Positions 14,617 to 24,666 of a stretch of 64,000 nt of DNA are shown here, piece by piece. The notes beneath the pieces are model-generated. The model worked only from the letters and a program-made list of their open reading frames with translations, was not told where the DNA came from and made no database searches. Position numbers and translations under genes: made by a program. The stretch lies in contig NZ_JAJERB010000004.1 of assembly GCF_020685205.1 (NCBI RefSeq), forward strand, positions 186,001-250,000, in the 5' to 3' direction. Every line of letters begins with the position of its first letter. The first letter of the stretch is position 1. The DNA comes from Hymenobacter translucens. Lineage in GTDB: Bacteria; Bacteroidota; Bacteroidia; Cytophagales; Hymenobacteraceae.

Positions 14617-16629
14617 CTACTTCCAGTCGATTGCACCGGCGCCGGACTCTTTGCCGGGGTCTCCTTCGGGCTTGATCAGGCGAAACTCGACGCGGCGATT
14701 GATGCCGGCGTCTTCCTCCGTGACTTCGGGCTTCAGCGGCTGGGTGCTGCCCAACCCCATGCTTTCGATGCGGTTGGGCTTGAGCTTGCCCTTGGCCTCG
14801 ATGTATTTGCGGATGGCCTCCGCCCGGTCCTGCGACAGTTTCACGTTCTCATCGGGGTTGCCGCGGCTGTCGGTGTGGCCCGTAATGCTGAGCTTGAACG
14901 TGGGGTGGTCGACCAGGAAGATGGCAATCCGGTCGAGCGTAGCCTGCATCGACGGCCGGATGTTGGCTTTGCCGGGGTCAAACTCGATGTTCTTGAAGAT
15001 AAGCGGCAAGCGGTAGTCGATGGAGTTGGTGAGCAGGGACATCACCGTGTCGCCCTTCAAGGCAAACTTCTTTTCGATGCTGAAAAAGTCGTTGCTCTGA
15101 ATCAGCATCACGTAGTGGGAGCCCTCAATCAGGTCGAAGTCGAACGAGCCGTCGGGGCGCAGATACTTGCTGGCCACCTCGATGCCGTTGTCGGTGTCGA
15201 TGATGCTCACGATGCCCTTCATCGGTTTCTGGTCCACGGAGTCGAGCAGCGTGCCTTCCACGTGGGTCGTGGCCAGGGGCTGGGCTTCCATGGGCAGGGG
15301 AAACGAGTAGAGGTCGAGGTTCTGCATTTCCTTTTCCTCGGAGCGGGCATAGTACAGGTTCTTTGACTCCGCGTCAATCGTGAAGTAGTACTCCGAGCCT
15401 TTGCCGTTCACCAGCGGACCGATGTTGCGGGGCTCCTGCCACCGCCCTTTCACACGGTAGGTTTTGTAGATGTCGAAGTCGCCGAAGTTGAGCAGCTGCC
15501 CGCGGGAACTGAAGTACAGCACGTGGTAGAGGGGGTGGTAGTAGGGGCTGACCTCACTTTCGCGGGTATTCACCACCGGGCCCAGGTTCTCAGCCTTGGC
15601 CCACTGCCCGTTCTTGAGCTTGTAGGTGTACCAGATGTCGGACATGCCGAAGCCGCCGAGCCGGTCGGAAGCGAAGTACAGCGTGTCCTCGCCCGGCGAC
15701 AGGGTGGGCTGCGAGTCCCAGGCGGCTGAGTTTACGCCGGCGCCCAGGCTTTTGGGCGTGGTCCACTTGCCGTCCTTGAAGTTCGACACGTACAGGTCGC
15801 AGTTGCCACGGCAGGTGGGGCACTCGCAGCGGGCAAAGTACAGCGTGCGGCCATCCTTCGAGAGGCAGGCCGAGCCTTCGTTGTACTGGGAGTTGATAGG
15901 CTTTGGCATGGGCACGGCATCGTTCCAGGAGATGCTGCCGTCCTTGCGGCTCATGTACAAATCCTCGTCGGCGGTGGTGTTGAGCAGGCCGCGCTGCTTG
16001 CGCTTCGAGGAGAAGATAAGCATGTTGGCCTCGGCATCGAGGGCCGGGCCGTAGTCGGGCGCCGTGGAGTTGATGGCGTCGCCCATGGTGGTATACACAC
16101 CCTTGGGCGGGTGGAAGGTGGCAATGCTCTTGCGGTACTCCACAATGTCGTAGTACGTCTTGAGCGGCACGTACAGGTCGGTTTCCTTTTGCTCCAGCGA
16201 GTCGTAGTACAGCTGAATCTTGCGGATGTCCTTGCGGGTGTGCTTGAGCGCAAGGCGGTAGTAGGCCTTGGCGTTTTCCTCGTTGCCGGTACGCTCCCAG
16301 AGCTGGGCCAGGCGCCAGAGCAGGGGCGTGTCCTTGTAGAAGTTCTCGATGCCGAACTTATGCACGTAGGCGTCGAGCAGATTGCGGGCGGCCACCCAGT
16401 TGCGGCGCTTTTCAGCTTTCTGGACGGCCTTGAGCTCTTTTTTGTTTTCGTAGTACGCCAGCCGGTTGATGTTGGAAAACTCCGGGGTAGCGTCGCGGCG
16501 GGGCTTGATTTTCCCCGTCAGGCGCCGCTGCTTCATGGGTGGCAGCGTGCTCTTCTGCTGGGCAGATGCCGCGCCCAGGCCAACCAGCAGGAAGAAGGCG
16601 AGCAGCAGCGGGAGAAAATAGCGGGGCAT
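14617..16629 (-). CDS. PorE-like OmpA family protein (TPR-like, PD40 propeller, regulatory domain, OmpA)
   Basis: The 670-residue product starts at ATG 16629 with a signal peptide (MPRYFLPLLLAFFLLVGLGA). In order: a helical TPR-like region (~55-140, RRNWVAARNLLDAYVHKFG and NEENAKAYYRLALKHTRKDI), a WD40-like PD40 beta-propeller (~185-445, LSPGEDTLYFASDRLGGFG), a carboxypeptidase-regulatory-like domain (~455-540, VEGTLLDSVDQKPMKGIVSI) and an OmpA domain (~550-655, ITGHTDSRGNPDENVKLSQD, NRRVEFRLI). This order matches PorE, the peptidoglycan-associated part of the type IX secretion system. Paralogues with the same order are common, so it may not be PorE itself. A CECPTCRGNC cluster lies in the propeller. 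porQ lies 3 kb away. Confidence 0.82.
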   Translation of the reverse strand: MPRYFLPLLLAFFLLVGLGAASAQQKSTLPPMKQRRLTGKIKPRRDATPEFSNINRLAYYENKKELKAVQKAEKRRNWVAARNLLDAYVHKFGIENFYKDTPLLWRLAQLWERTGNEENAKAYYRLALKHTRKDIRKIQLYYDSLEQKETDLYVPLKTYYDIVEYRKSIATFHPPKGVYTTMGDAINSTAPDYGPALDAEANMLIFSSKRKQRGLLNTTADEDLYMSRKDGSISWNDAVPMPKPINSQYNEGSACLSKDGRTLYFARCECPTCRGNCDLYVSNFKDGKWTTPKSLGAGVNSAAWDSQPTLSPGEDTLYFASDRLGGFGMSDIWYTYKLKNGQWAKAENLGPVVNTRESEVSPYYHPLYHVLYFSSRGQLLNFGDFDIYKTYRVKGRWQEPRNIGPLVNGKGSEYYFTIDAESKNLYYARSEEKEMQNLDLYSFPLPMEAQPLATTHVEGTLLDSVDQKPMKGIVSIIDTDNGIEVASKYLRPDGSFDFDLIEGSHYVMLIQSNDFFSIEKKFALKGDTVMSLLTNSIDYRLPLIFKNIEFDPGKANIRPSMQATLDRIAIFLVDHPTFKLSITGHTDSRGNPDENVKLSQDRAEAIRKYIEAKGKLKPNRIESMGLGSTQPLKPEVTEEDAGINRRVEFRLIKPEGDPGKESGAGAIDWK

Positions 16630-16930
16630 AGAATCCAAAAATAACAAAAGCAGCCCGAAGGAGCCGCCCCAGCATCAAAAGTATAAGTTTTTCACGCATC
16701 CATTGCAGGGTTCATAATGTGGGCGTCGTCGGCCCGTCTGCCGGGGTGGCGGCCTGGGCCCCCGGAAGTATGCCGCCTTGGCCGGACCTGGAACCCAAAC
16801 CCGCCCGCCCGGGGCGTGGCACAGCGCTTGCCATTCCAGTACCTTGCACCAGCAGCCCTTTTCGGGGCTCCTGTGCGGCGTATGTTAATGCCATTCTGGC
16901 ACCGCCTTTCTCTTCTCCGCCTGCCTTATC
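16630..16930. other. Divergent promoter region between the PorE-like gene and lon
   Basis: No gene was seen in these 301 bases. On the minus strand a TACTTTTG box (16676-16683) lies 47 bases before the PorE-like start. On the plus strand TACCTTG (16840-16846) could serve lon, leaving an ~80-base leader. Short frames here have neither motifs nor plausible starts. Confidence 0.5.
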
Positions 16931-19438
16931 ATGAGCCAAGATTCTTTTTCGGGGAAACCCGCTCTATCCCCGCTATTCCTGATGTCAGATGACCCGGCCG
17001 AAGTGGTGTCCATCATTGCCGGCGACCCCGAAGGCTTTGAGCCGGGCGCCGAAACGCCCACGGAGCTGCCGCTGCTGCCGGTCCGCAATACGGTGCTCTT
17101 CCCCGGCGTGGTGCTGCCCGTGACGGTGACGCGCAAGAAAAGCATCCGCCTCGTGCGCAAAGCCTACCGTGGCAACAAGATTGTGGGCGTTGTGGCCCAG
17201 AAAAACACCCAGAGCGACGACCCCACCCTGGCCGACCTCTACGAAGTAGGCACCATGGCCCGCATCCTGAAGCTGATTGTGCTGCCCGACGGCAACACGA
17301 CCATCATCATTCAGGGACAGAGCCGGTTTAAGGTGGAAGAAGGCACCCAGGACACGCCTTACCTTGCGGCCCGGGTCAGCTACCTGCCCGAAACGTTTCC
17401 CAACAAGACCTCCAAAGAGGTAAAGGGCCTGGTCGCCTCGCTCAAGGATGCGGCGGCCAAGATGCTGCGCCTCAACCCCGAGATTCCGCAGGAAGCCCAG
17501 GTGGCCCTCGACAACATCGAGTCGCCGGCCTTTCTGACCCACTTCCTGTCGTCGAACATGAACGTGGAGGTGGGCCTCAAGCAGAAGCTGCTAGAAATCA
17601 ACGACGGGGCCGAGCGGGGCACGATGCTGCTGGAGATGATGCTGAAGGAGATTCAGCTGCTCGAAATAAAGCACGAAATCCAGACCAAGGTCCACACCGA
17701 CATCGACCAGCAGCAGCGCGACTATTTCCTGCGCCAGCAGATCAAGGTGCTCCAGGATGAGCTGGGCCAGGACAGCCCCGACCAGGACATTGCCCGGATG
17801 CGGCAGCGCGCCAAAGACAAAAAGTGGCCCGAGGCCGTGGCCAAGCACTTCGGCAAGGAGCTCGACAAGCTCAGCCGCCTCAACCCGATGGCCGCCGAGT
17901 ACCCGGTAAGCATGAACTACGTCGAGTTTCTGCTCGACCTGCCCTGGGGTGAGTATACCAAGGACAACTTCAACCTGAAGCGCACCCGCAAAATCCTTGA
18001 CGCCGACCACTACGGCCTCGAAAAGGTGAAGGACCGCATCATCGAGTACCTGGCCGTGCTCCAGCTCAAGCAGGACATGAAGGCCCCCATTCTGTGCCTA
18101 TACGGCCCTCCCGGCGTGGGAAAAACCTCGTTGGGCCGCTCTATTGCCCAGAGTCTGGGCCGCAAGTACGTGCGCATGAGCCTGGGCGGGGTGCGCGACG
18201 AAGCTGAAATCCGCGGGCACCGCAAAACCTACGTGGGCGCCATGCCCGGCCGCATCGTGTCGCAGATCAAGAAAGCCGGGGCCTCGAACCCGGTTATCAT
18301 CCTCGACGAAATCGACAAGGTGGGCTCCGACTTCCGCGGCGACCCCAGCTCGGCCCTACTGGAAGTGCTGGACCCCGAGCAGAACGCCACCTTCACCGAC
18401 AACTACCTCGAGGTAGAGTACGACCTAAGCAAAGTTCTCTTCATTGCCACCGCCAACTCCCTCGACACGATTCACCCGGCTCTGCGCGACCGGATGGAAA
18501 TCATCGACCTGACCGGCTACACGCTGGAGGAGAAGACGCAGATTGCCAAAAAGCACCTTTGGCCCAAGATGCTGGCTGAGCATGGCCTCGTGCCCAAGGA
18601 CGTGAGCATCACCACTCCCGCCCTGCAGCGCCTCATCGACGACTACACCCGCGAGTCGGGCGTGCGCAGCCTGGAGCGCAAGATTGCGGGCGTGGTGCGC
18701 AACATCGCCAAGCACAAGGCCATGAAGGAGGAGTACCCCGAGACGCTGGAGCCCAAGGACGTAACCCGCATTCTGGGCGCCGCCATCTTCGACCGGGACC
18801 TGTACCAGGACAATGACACTGCCGGCGTGGTCACGGGCCTGGCCTGGACCAGCGTGGGCGGCGACATCCTCTTCATCGAGAGCTTGCTGAGCCGGGGGAG
18901 GGGCAAGCTTACCTTGAGCGGGCAGCTCGGCGACGTGATGAAGGAGTCGGCCATAACCGCGCTGAGCTACCTGCGCAGCCGGGCCGAGGAGCTGGGCATC
19001 GACTACCGCCTGTTCGACCAGTACGACCTGCACATTCACTTTCCCGAAGGCGCCGTGCCCAAGGACGGGCCCAGCGCCGGCATTGCCATCTTCACCAGCA
19101 TTGCCTCGGTGTTTACGCAGCGCAAGATCCGCTCCCACCTGGCCATGACCGGCGAAATCACCCTGCGTGGCAAGGTGCTGCCGGTGGGCGGCATCAAGGA
19201 AAAGATTCTGGCCGCCAAGCGGGCCGGGGTGCGCGACGTGATTCTGTGCCAGAAAAACCGCAAGGACATCGAGGAAATCCCCGCCGAGTACCTCAAGGAC
19301 CTGACCGTGCACTACGCCGACCGCGTCGACGACGTGCTGAAGGTGGCCCTGCTCGACGAGCTGGTGGCCCACCCCATCAAACTGACCGTGCGCGACGAGC
19401 CCAGTCCGGCCCCGGCCGCCAGCGTAGAGGTGCAGTAG
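16931..19438 (+). CDS. lon: ATP-dependent protease Lon
   Basis: Lon unfolds and degrades damaged or regulatory proteins in the cytoplasm. The 835-residue product has the N-terminal substrate-binding domain ([20 protein letters not shown]), the AAA+ module with Walker A GPPGVGKT at 392-399 and [14 protein letters not shown], and a protease domain with catalytic Ser715 in [12 protein letters not shown] and Lys758 in GGIKEK, spaced 43 residues apart as in E. coli Lon (679 and 722). Length is slightly above the E. coli enzyme because of an N-terminal extension and a short Ala/Pro tail. No heat-shock operator was recognised upstream. porQ follows 161 bases later. Confidence 0.98.
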   Translation: MSQDSFSGKPALSPLFLMSDDPAEVVSIIAGDPEGFEPGAETPTELPLLPVRNTVLFPGVVLPVTVTRKKSIRLVRKAYRGNKIVGVVAQKNTQSDDPTLADLYEVGTMARILKLIVLPDGNTTIIIQGQSRFKVEEGTQDTPYLAARVSYLPETFPNKTSKEVKGLVASLKDAAAKMLRLNPEIPQEAQVALDNIESPAFLTHFLSSNMNVEVGLKQKLLEINDGAERGTMLLEMMLKEIQLLEIKHEIQTKVHTDIDQQQRDYFLRQQIKVLQDELGQDSPDQDIARMRQRAKDKKWPEAVAKHFGKELDKLSRLNPMAAEYPVSMNYVEFLLDLPWGEYTKDNFNLKRTRKILDADHYGLEKVKDRIIEYLAVLQLKQDMKAPILCLYGPPGVGKTSLGRSIAQSLGRKYVRMSLGGVRDEAEIRGHRKTYVGAMPGRIVSQIKKAGASNPVIILDEIDKVGSDFRGDPSSALLEVLDPEQNATFTDNYLEVEYDLSKVLFIATANSLDTIHPALRDRMEIIDLTGYTLEEKTQIAKKHLWPKMLAEHGLVPKDVSITTPALQRLIDDYTRESGVRSLERKIAGVVRNIAKHKAMKEEYPETLEPKDVTRILGAAIFDRDLYQDNDTAGVVTGLAWTSVGGDILFIESLLSRGRGKLTLSGQLGDVMKESAITALSYLRSRAEELGIDYRLFDQYDLHIHFPEGAVPKDGPSAGIAIFTSIASVFTQRKIRSHLAMTGEITLRGKVLPVGGIKEKILAAKRAGVRDVILCQKNRKDIEEIPAEYLKDLTVHYADRVDDVLKVALLDELVAHPIKLTVRDEPSPAPAASVEVQ

Positions 19439-19587
19439 CAGGCCCGCACCCCGGCTTTTGGGCCGGGGCGCCGGGCCGGGCAGAGTAAATTGGCTGGTAT
19501 CGGGTAAAGGCAATAAAATGCCTGACCCGCCTGTTTGGTACCCTGAAGCCGTGCGCGGTGGAAAGCCGTACTGCCCGGAAAAGGCCG

Positions 19588-19594
19588 TATCTTG
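19588..19594 (+). promoter_or_regulatory. TATCTTG -7-like box next to the porQ start
   Basis: TATCTTG ends five bases before the porQ ATG. If used, transcription would start at or within a base or two of the ATG, giving a leaderless message. Confidence 0.4.
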
Positions 19595-19599
19595 GATCA

Positions 19600-20670
19600 A
19601 TGAATAAACTGCTACGCCGCCGTCTGCTGGTTTGTGTAAGTGCCCTGGCGCTGGGCTTCGGGGTAGCCCGGCCCGCCGCCGCTCAGCTGGGTGGTCAGCA
19701 GGCGTTTTCATTTCTGAACCTGCCGCCCAGCGCCAAGCTTGCCGGGCTGGGTGCTACCAACGTCAGCTCGCGCGATGCCGACGGCACCATGCTGTACGCT
19801 AACCCGGCTTTGCTCAACGCCGAGATGGACGGCCGCCTCACCCTGGGCTTTGTGGACTTTCTGGCGGATATCAAGCAAAGCACCGCCACCTATGTGTTTA
19901 ATACGCAGAAGGCGGGGCGCATTGGCGTGGGGCTGACGTACCTGAGCTACGGCAAGTTTGAGCAGCTCGACCCGGCGGGCAACAGCCTGGGCGAGTTTTC
20001 GGTCAACGACTACGCCCTGAGCGTGTCGGACGCCTACACCAGCGGCAACTTTATCCTGGGCGCTACCGCCAAGCTGGCCGTGTCGGGTATTGCTGGCAAC
20101 CACTCCGTAGCCACCCTGGCCGACGTAGGCGCGCTGTTCAAGCACCCCAGCCAGGACTTTAATGTGGGCCTGACCGTGCGCAACGTGGGGTATCAGCTCA
20201 AGCCCTTCGCCGGCGCCGACCGGGAGCCGATGCCCCTGGACGTGGCCATCGGCACGTCGTTTAAGCCCGAGCACATGCCCCTGCGCATCTCCATTACCGC
20301 TCACCACCTGCAGCAGTTCGACATCGTGTACCTCGACCCCACCGTACGCGGGCAGCTCGGCGAGGACGGGGAGGAAATAAAGCCCAAGAAATCATTTGGC
20401 GACAAGCTGGCCCGGCACTTCGTAGTGGGCGGGGAATTTATCCTCGGCAAAAGCCTGAACGTGCGCCTGGGTTACAACCACATGATGCGGCGGGAGCTGC
20501 GCCTCGAAAACACGTCGGGCGGGGCCGGCCTCAGCTTTGGCCTGATGCTGCGCCTAAGCGAGTTTCAGCTCGATTACACCCGGGCCTACTACCACCCGGC
20601 CGGTGCGGCCAACTACTTTACCGTGGCCCGCAACTTGGACTCCCTGTTCAAGAAAAAAGGCGGGAACTAG
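19600..20670 (+). CDS. porQ: Type IX secretion system protein PorQ
   Basis: PorQ is an outer-membrane beta-barrel protein that works with PorU, PorV and PorZ at the type IX attachment complex. The 356-residue product starts at ATG 19600 with a signal peptide ending at RPAAAQLGG, followed by the family opening GQQAFSFLNLPPSAKLAGLG and ANPALLNAEMDGRLTLGFVD. The rest is amphipathic beta-strand pattern, ending with the barrel segment FQLDYTRAYYHPAGAANYFT. Other por genes are not in the window, which is normal because they are scattered. It has its own likely promoter and is followed by hslU after 72 bases. Confidence 0.92.
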   Translation: MNKLLRRRLLVCVSALALGFGVARPAAAQLGGQQAFSFLNLPPSAKLAGLGATNVSSRDADGTMLYANPALLNAEMDGRLTLGFVDFLADIKQSTATYVFNTQKAGRIGVGLTYLSYGKFEQLDPAGNSLGEFSVNDYALSVSDAYTSGNFILGATAKLAVSGIAGNHSVATLADVGALFKHPSQDFNVGLTVRNVGYQLKPFAGADREPMPLDVAIGTSFKPEHMPLRISITAHHLQQFDIVYLDPTVRGQLGEDGEEIKPKKSFGDKLARHFVVGGEFILGKSLNVRLGYNHMMRRELRLENTSGGAGLSFGLMLRLSEFQLDYTRAYYHPAGAANYFTVARNLDSLFKKKGGN

Positions 20671-20742
20671 CGCCGGTTCGCTGGTCAGCCCATCTGCGGC
20701 CGGCGTCCCCGCGTATGCTTGCGCGACCTTCTATCCTTTCCT

Positions 20743-22155
20743 ATGCTCGATTCCAACACGTTTCTGACCCCGGCCCAGATTGTGGCCGAGCTTGATAAGT
20801 ACATCATTGGCCAGCACGATGCCAAGCGCTACGTCGCCATTGCCCTGCGCAACCGGTGGCGCCGCCTCCACGCCCCGGCCGACATGCAGCGCGAAATCGT
20901 GCCCAACAATATCCTCATGATTGGGGCCACGGGCGTGGGAAAAACCGAAATTGCCCGGCGTCTGGCCAGTATTGCCGACGCTCCCTTCACGAAAGTCGAA
21001 GCCTCCAAGTTTACCGAAGTAGGCTACGTAGGCCGCGACGTGGAAAGCATGGTCCGCGACCTGGTGGAGCAGTCAGTGAACATGGTAAAGCAGCGCCGCA
21101 AGGAGGAAGTAAAGGTGCAGGCGGCCCAGGCTGTGGAAGACATCATCCTGGACGCGCTGATTCCGCCCGTCACCGGTAGCACTTCGCGCCCGGACGGGGC
21201 TGGGTTTGGCAGCGCCGACCCCAACGCCATGCCCGATTCCGACCACGAGCTGAATGAGCGGACCCGGGAGAAGTTCCGGCTTAAGATTCAGAGCGGGGAG
21301 CTGGATGAGCGCAAGATTGAAATCAAGGTGCAGCAGAGCACCAACCCCGGCATCGGCGTAATCGGCGGGCCCGGGGGCATGGACGAAGCCTCCTTATCCG
21401 GTCTGCAGGACATGCTCGGCAGCATGCTGCCCAAGAAAACCCGCAAGCGTAAAGTCACCATTGCCGAAGCCCGCCGCATTCTGCTCGATGAGGAAGCGGC
21501 CAAGCTGATCGACATGGACGAGGTAAAGGACGAGGCTATTCGCCACGCCGAGAATGCCGGTATTATCTTCATCGACGAAATTGACAAGGTAGCCAGCCGG
21601 GGCGGTAAAAGCGGGGGCGGCGGCCCCGACGTCAGCCGGGAGGGCGTGCAGCGCGACCTGCTGCCCATCGTGGAAGGCTCGGCCGTGAGCACCAAGTATG
21701 GCATTATCCACACCGACCACATCCTGTTCATTGCCGCCGGCGCCTTCCACGTCGCCAAGCCCAGTGACCTTATTCCCGAGCTGCAGGGCCGTTTTCCCAT
21801 CCGGGTAGAGCTACAAAGCCTGACCAAAAACGACTTCTACCGGATTCTCAAGGAGCCCCGTAACGCCCTCACCAAGCAGTACGAAGCCCTGCTGCAGGCC
21901 GAAGACGTGGTGCTTTCCTTTGATGACTCCGCTCTGGAGCGCCTGGCGGAAATTGCCTTTGAGGTAAATGCGGAAGTGGAGAACATCGGGGCCCGCCGCC
22001 TGCATACGGTGATGAGCCGCCTGCTCAACGACATCTTGTTCGACGTACCGGACAAAATCGGTCCTCACGCTCGTATCCTCATCAACCGGGAGCTGGTCGA
22101 TGAGCGGCTGCGCGACATGGTCGGCAACCGGGACCTGTCCCAGTACATCCTGTAG
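20743..22155 (+). CDS. hslU: ATP-dependent protease ATPase subunit HslU
   Basis: HslU (ClpY) unfolds substrates for the HslV peptidase. The 470-residue product starts at ATG 20743 ([20 protein letters not shown]) and carries [20 protein letters not shown], Walker A GATGVGKT (61-68), the pore motif [16 protein letters not shown], an intermediate domain (~residues 110-230), Walker [18 protein letters not shown], and the C-terminal NRDLSQYIL that docks into HslV. Length is normal for Bacteroidota. hslV is not adjacent on either side: porQ lies upstream and an SDR gene downstream, so its partner must be elsewhere if present. The C-terminal docking tail argues that one exists. Confidence 0.97.
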   Translation: MLDSNTFLTPAQIVAELDKYIIGQHDAKRYVAIALRNRWRRLHAPADMQREIVPNNILMIGATGVGKTEIARRLASIADAPFTKVEASKFTEVGYVGRDVESMVRDLVEQSVNMVKQRRKEEVKVQAAQAVEDIILDALIPPVTGSTSRPDGAGFGSADPNAMPDSDHELNERTREKFRLKIQSGELDERKIEIKVQQSTNPGIGVIGGPGGMDEASLSGLQDMLGSMLPKKTRKRKVTIAEARRILLDEEAAKLIDMDEVKDEAIRHAENAGIIFIDEIDKVASRGGKSGGGGPDVSREGVQRDLLPIVEGSAVSTKYGIIHTDHILFIAAGAFHVAKPSDLIPELQGRFPIRVELQSLTKNDFYRILKEPRNALTKQYEALLQAEDVVLSFDDSALERLAEIAFEVNAEVENIGARRLHTVMSRLLNDILFDVPDKIGPHARILINRELVDERLRDMVGNRDLSQYIL

Positions 22156-22189
22156 GCCCGGAAGCCGGTTGGTATTCCGACGCGAAGCG

Positions 22190-22224
22190 CAAAAGGTGGT
22201 CTGTCAGGCCACCTTTTGGTTTTT
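22190..22224 (+). terminator. Intrinsic terminator after hslU
   Basis: A 10-bp stem (22190-22199 with 22209-22218) followed by a T5 tract broken by a G, 34 bases after the hslU stop. Confidence 0.75.
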
Positions 22225-22380
22225 GGCAGGATTCCCTGAGTTCCGGAAGCAGGTGGCTGGGGCCAGCCAGGGTAGTGCTCTTCCGTCCGTTGACCCAGGC
22301 GCTGGGCAGCAGGGGAGGGGCACTGTTTCCGGCAGCCGCCGCTGATTTTCCGTAAAACCTGATTCGACTTTCGCTGCGCC

Positions 22381-23112
22381 ATGAACTACTACATCATCAC
22401 CGGAACCAGTCGGGGGCTGGGCAAGGCCCTCACTGAAGCCCTGCTGCCCCGTCCGGATACCACCGTCATCGGCATCGGGCGACGGGCCACCCTGGAGCAT
22501 CCCAGCTACCAGCACGTGCCCCTCGACCTGGCCGACCTGTCGGCGGTGGAAAGCAACGTGCCGACCTTCCTGCGTAGCCTCATCGAACCCGCCAGCATTA
22601 CCCTGATCAACAACGCCGGTGTGCTGGGCGAAATCGGCTACCTCGGCGAGCAGTCGAACGACCACCTGAAGCTCGTATTCCGGGTCAACACGGTAGCGCC
22701 GGCTATCCTGATGAACGCCTTTATCAGTGCCTTTGCGAGCCTGACGGTTCCCCGCCTTATCCTCAACATCAGCAGCGGGGCAGCTCAGCGGGCGGTAGAC
22801 GGGTGGGCAGCCTACTCGGCGTCCAAGGCTGCTCTGGACTCTCTTTCCCGCACCGCCCAGAAAGAGCAGGACCTGCGCGCCTCCGGTATCCGGATCCGCA
22901 GCCTGTCGCCGGGCATCATCGATACTACCATGCAGGCGCACATCCGGGCAGCTGACCCGGCCAATTTCAGCGAGGCCAGTCAGTTTGCCGCTTACCACGC
23001 CCAGGGGCAGCTCGCCTCGCCCGAGTCGGTGGCTGCCCGGATTCTCGCCTGGCTGCAGCGTCCCGGGACTATATCCGACGAAGTCGTGCTGCACCTGCGC
23101 GACCTGGGCTAA
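22381..23112 (+). CDS. Short-chain dehydrogenase/reductase
   Basis: The 243-residue product has the classical SDR layout: cofactor loop TGTSRGLG (residues 7-14), NNAG (77-80), catalytic Ser131/132 in NISSGAA, and Tyr145/Lys149 in YSASK. The Arg/Arg pair after beta-2 (IGIGRRATLE) suggests NADPH. The end, with PGIIDTTMQAHIRAAD and SPESVAARILAWL, resembles sepiapterin- or benzil-reductase-type SDRs, but substrate cannot be assigned. It is cytoplasmic, a single gene between the hslU terminator and a shared terminator with the first susD. Confidence 0.9.
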   Translation: MNYYIITGTSRGLGKALTEALLPRPDTTVIGIGRRATLEHPSYQHVPLDLADLSAVESNVPTFLRSLIEPASITLINNAGVLGEIGYLGEQSNDHLKLVFRVNTVAPAILMNAFISAFASLTVPRLILNISSGAAQRAVDGWAAYSASKAALDSLSRTAQKEQDLRASGIRIRSLSPGIIDTTMQAHIRAADPANFSEASQFAAYHAQGQLASPESVAARILAWLQRPGTISDEVVLHLRDLG

Positions 23113-23138
23113 CCCGTCAGGCGGGAAAGGCAGCATAA

Positions 23139-23171
23139 AAAAAGCCCCAGCCAAGGCGGCTGGGGCTTTTT
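23139..23171. terminator. Bidirectional terminator between the SDR gene and susD-1
   Basis: A 14-bp perfect inverted repeat (23139-23152 with 23158-23171), A-rich on the left and T5 on the right, with a 5-base loop, between two convergent genes. Confidence 0.9.
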
Positions 23172-23190
23172 GCTCTGAAGTCAGATTGGG

Positions 23191-24645
23191 TTAGTTGTAA
23201 CCGGGGTTCTGGGTCAGGTTGGGGTTCTGCTGGGTGTCGATCTGCGGGATCGGGAAGATTGCCTTATCCGAACCGTAGTTTACCCGGCTCGAGTTGCGCT
23301 TGTAGCGCATCAGGTCGTAGTAGCGGTGACCTTCGAAGGCCAGCTCCAAGCGACGCTCGAACAGGATGGCATCAATCAGCGCCTGCTTGTTGGCGAAGCT
23401 GGCGGCCGTGTAGTCGGCATAAGCCGGTACGTTGGGCAGCGAGCGACGACGAACCTGGTTGAGCAGGACGATGGCTGCCGCGCTAACTCCGGCATCCGTC
23501 TGAGCCAGACCTTCCGCACGGTTCAACAGCACCTCCGAGTAGCGTACGATCGGCACGTAGTCGAACGAGGAGTTGTTGTACTTCAGCGTGAAGACGTTCA
23601 CAGTCGTGGTAGCCGGGAACGTGGGCGGGTCCAGTAGCAGGGTCCGGCGACGGTCCTTGCTGCGGAACTGCGTCGAGTCGATGCGGGCGTAGGGAGTCAC
23701 CACAATATCACCGCGACGCAGACGGCCATAGTGCTGACCGAGAGCGTTGTTGGTGTTGGGGTTATCAGCCGAGTTCATGGCCACCGAGAAGATCGACTCG
23801 CTGGTCAGGCCGGCACCGGCAGCACCGATGGCCATGAAGGGAGTAGCGGGGCTCGGAGCCAGGGTATGACGGGCGCCGGTGATAACAGCACCTGCCATAT
23901 CACGTGCCTCAGCATACTTGCCTTCGTACAGGTACACGCGCGACAACAGCGAGCGGGCGGCATCCTTCGTTGCCCGGGCCGTTCTGTCGAACGGGGTAGC
24001 GTAGGTTTCCGGCAGCGCCGTGATGGCGTCGTTCAGGTCCTTTTCGATCTGCTCATACACCTGCTTTACCGTGGAGCGGGCCAGGTTCTGCGAAGGGTCG
24101 AAGGCAGTCGTTACGTCGGGCGCAACCAGCTGCAGCGGAACCCCGGGGTGCGAAGCATCAGCCGTGAAGTTGTACGGCTGGGCAAACAGGTTTACGAGAT
24201 GGAAATACACCAGCGCCCGGATGAACTTGGCTTCGCCGATGTACTGGGTTTCCAGGGCAGCAGGAGCTTTGCCGGCGTTCTTGGCAATGCCCTGTAGGAA
24301 GAAGTTAGCACCGTACAGCGTACGGTAGCCACCGGTCCAGGCATTCTGAGCGATAGCGTCGTTGGGCAGCTGGGCAAAGTTGGAAACGTTACCAAAGAAG
24401 GCGGCAACGTTCGTGTCGTCGCTGCGGATGTCGCTATAGATCAGCGCACGGCCGCCGAGGAATTCGGCGTTCTGCAGCTGGTCGTACATACCCGTAGCCG
24501 TCTTGGAGATGCGGTCAGCGTTGGCGAAGGCATCCTCTTCAGTCAGCGCGGTGGGCGGGTCCTGGGTCAGGACGTCGCAGCTGCTGGCTGTGGCGAGCAG
24601 AAAGGCCGCGAAGGCTGCATTCCGCAAAGTGGAGTTATGAATCAT
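23191..24645 (-). CDS. SusD/RagB family lipoprotein, pair 1
   Basis: SusD-type proteins are lipid-anchored lids on SusC channels that capture the nutrient at the cell surface. The 484-residue product starts at ATG 24645 (MIHNSTLRN), with the lipobox near ATASSCDVL. Family features include PPTALTEEDAFANADRISKT, FIRALVYFHLVNLFAQPYNF (the TPR-like scaffold), SLLSRVYLYEGKYAEARD, YVPIVRYSEVLLNRAEGLAQ, and the ending RRLELAFEGHRYYDLMRYKR. It lies 21 bases behind its susC (24667-27855), so both are on one transcript that ends at the 23139-23171 terminator. Substrate unknown. Confidence 0.95.
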   Translation of the reverse strand: MIHNSTLRNAAFAAFLLATASSCDVLTQDPPTALTEEDAFANADRISKTATGMYDQLQNAEFLGGRALIYSDIRSDDTNVAAFFGNVSNFAQLPNDAIAQNAWTGGYRTLYGANFFLQGIAKNAGKAPAALETQYIGEAKFIRALVYFHLVNLFAQPYNFTADASHPGVPLQLVAPDVTTAFDPSQNLARSTVKQVYEQIEKDLNDAITALPETYATPFDRTARATKDAARSLLSRVYLYEGKYAEARDMAGAVITGARHTLAPSPATPFMAIGAAGAGLTSESIFSVAMNSADNPNTNNALGQHYGRLRRGDIVVTPYARIDSTQFRSKDRRRTLLLDPPTFPATTTVNVFTLKYNNSSFDYVPIVRYSEVLLNRAEGLAQTDAGVSAAAIVLLNQVRRRSLPNVPAYADYTAASFANKQALIDAILFERRLELAFEGHRYYDLMRYKRNSSRVNYGSDKAIFPIPQIDTQQNPNLTQNPGYN

Positions 24646-24666
24646 ACGGTTGGAAAGAAGCAAAAA

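Noticed and set aside
16712..16992. Short frames on both strands upstream of lon
   Set aside because: No motifs, overlap the promoter region, and neither has a credible start.
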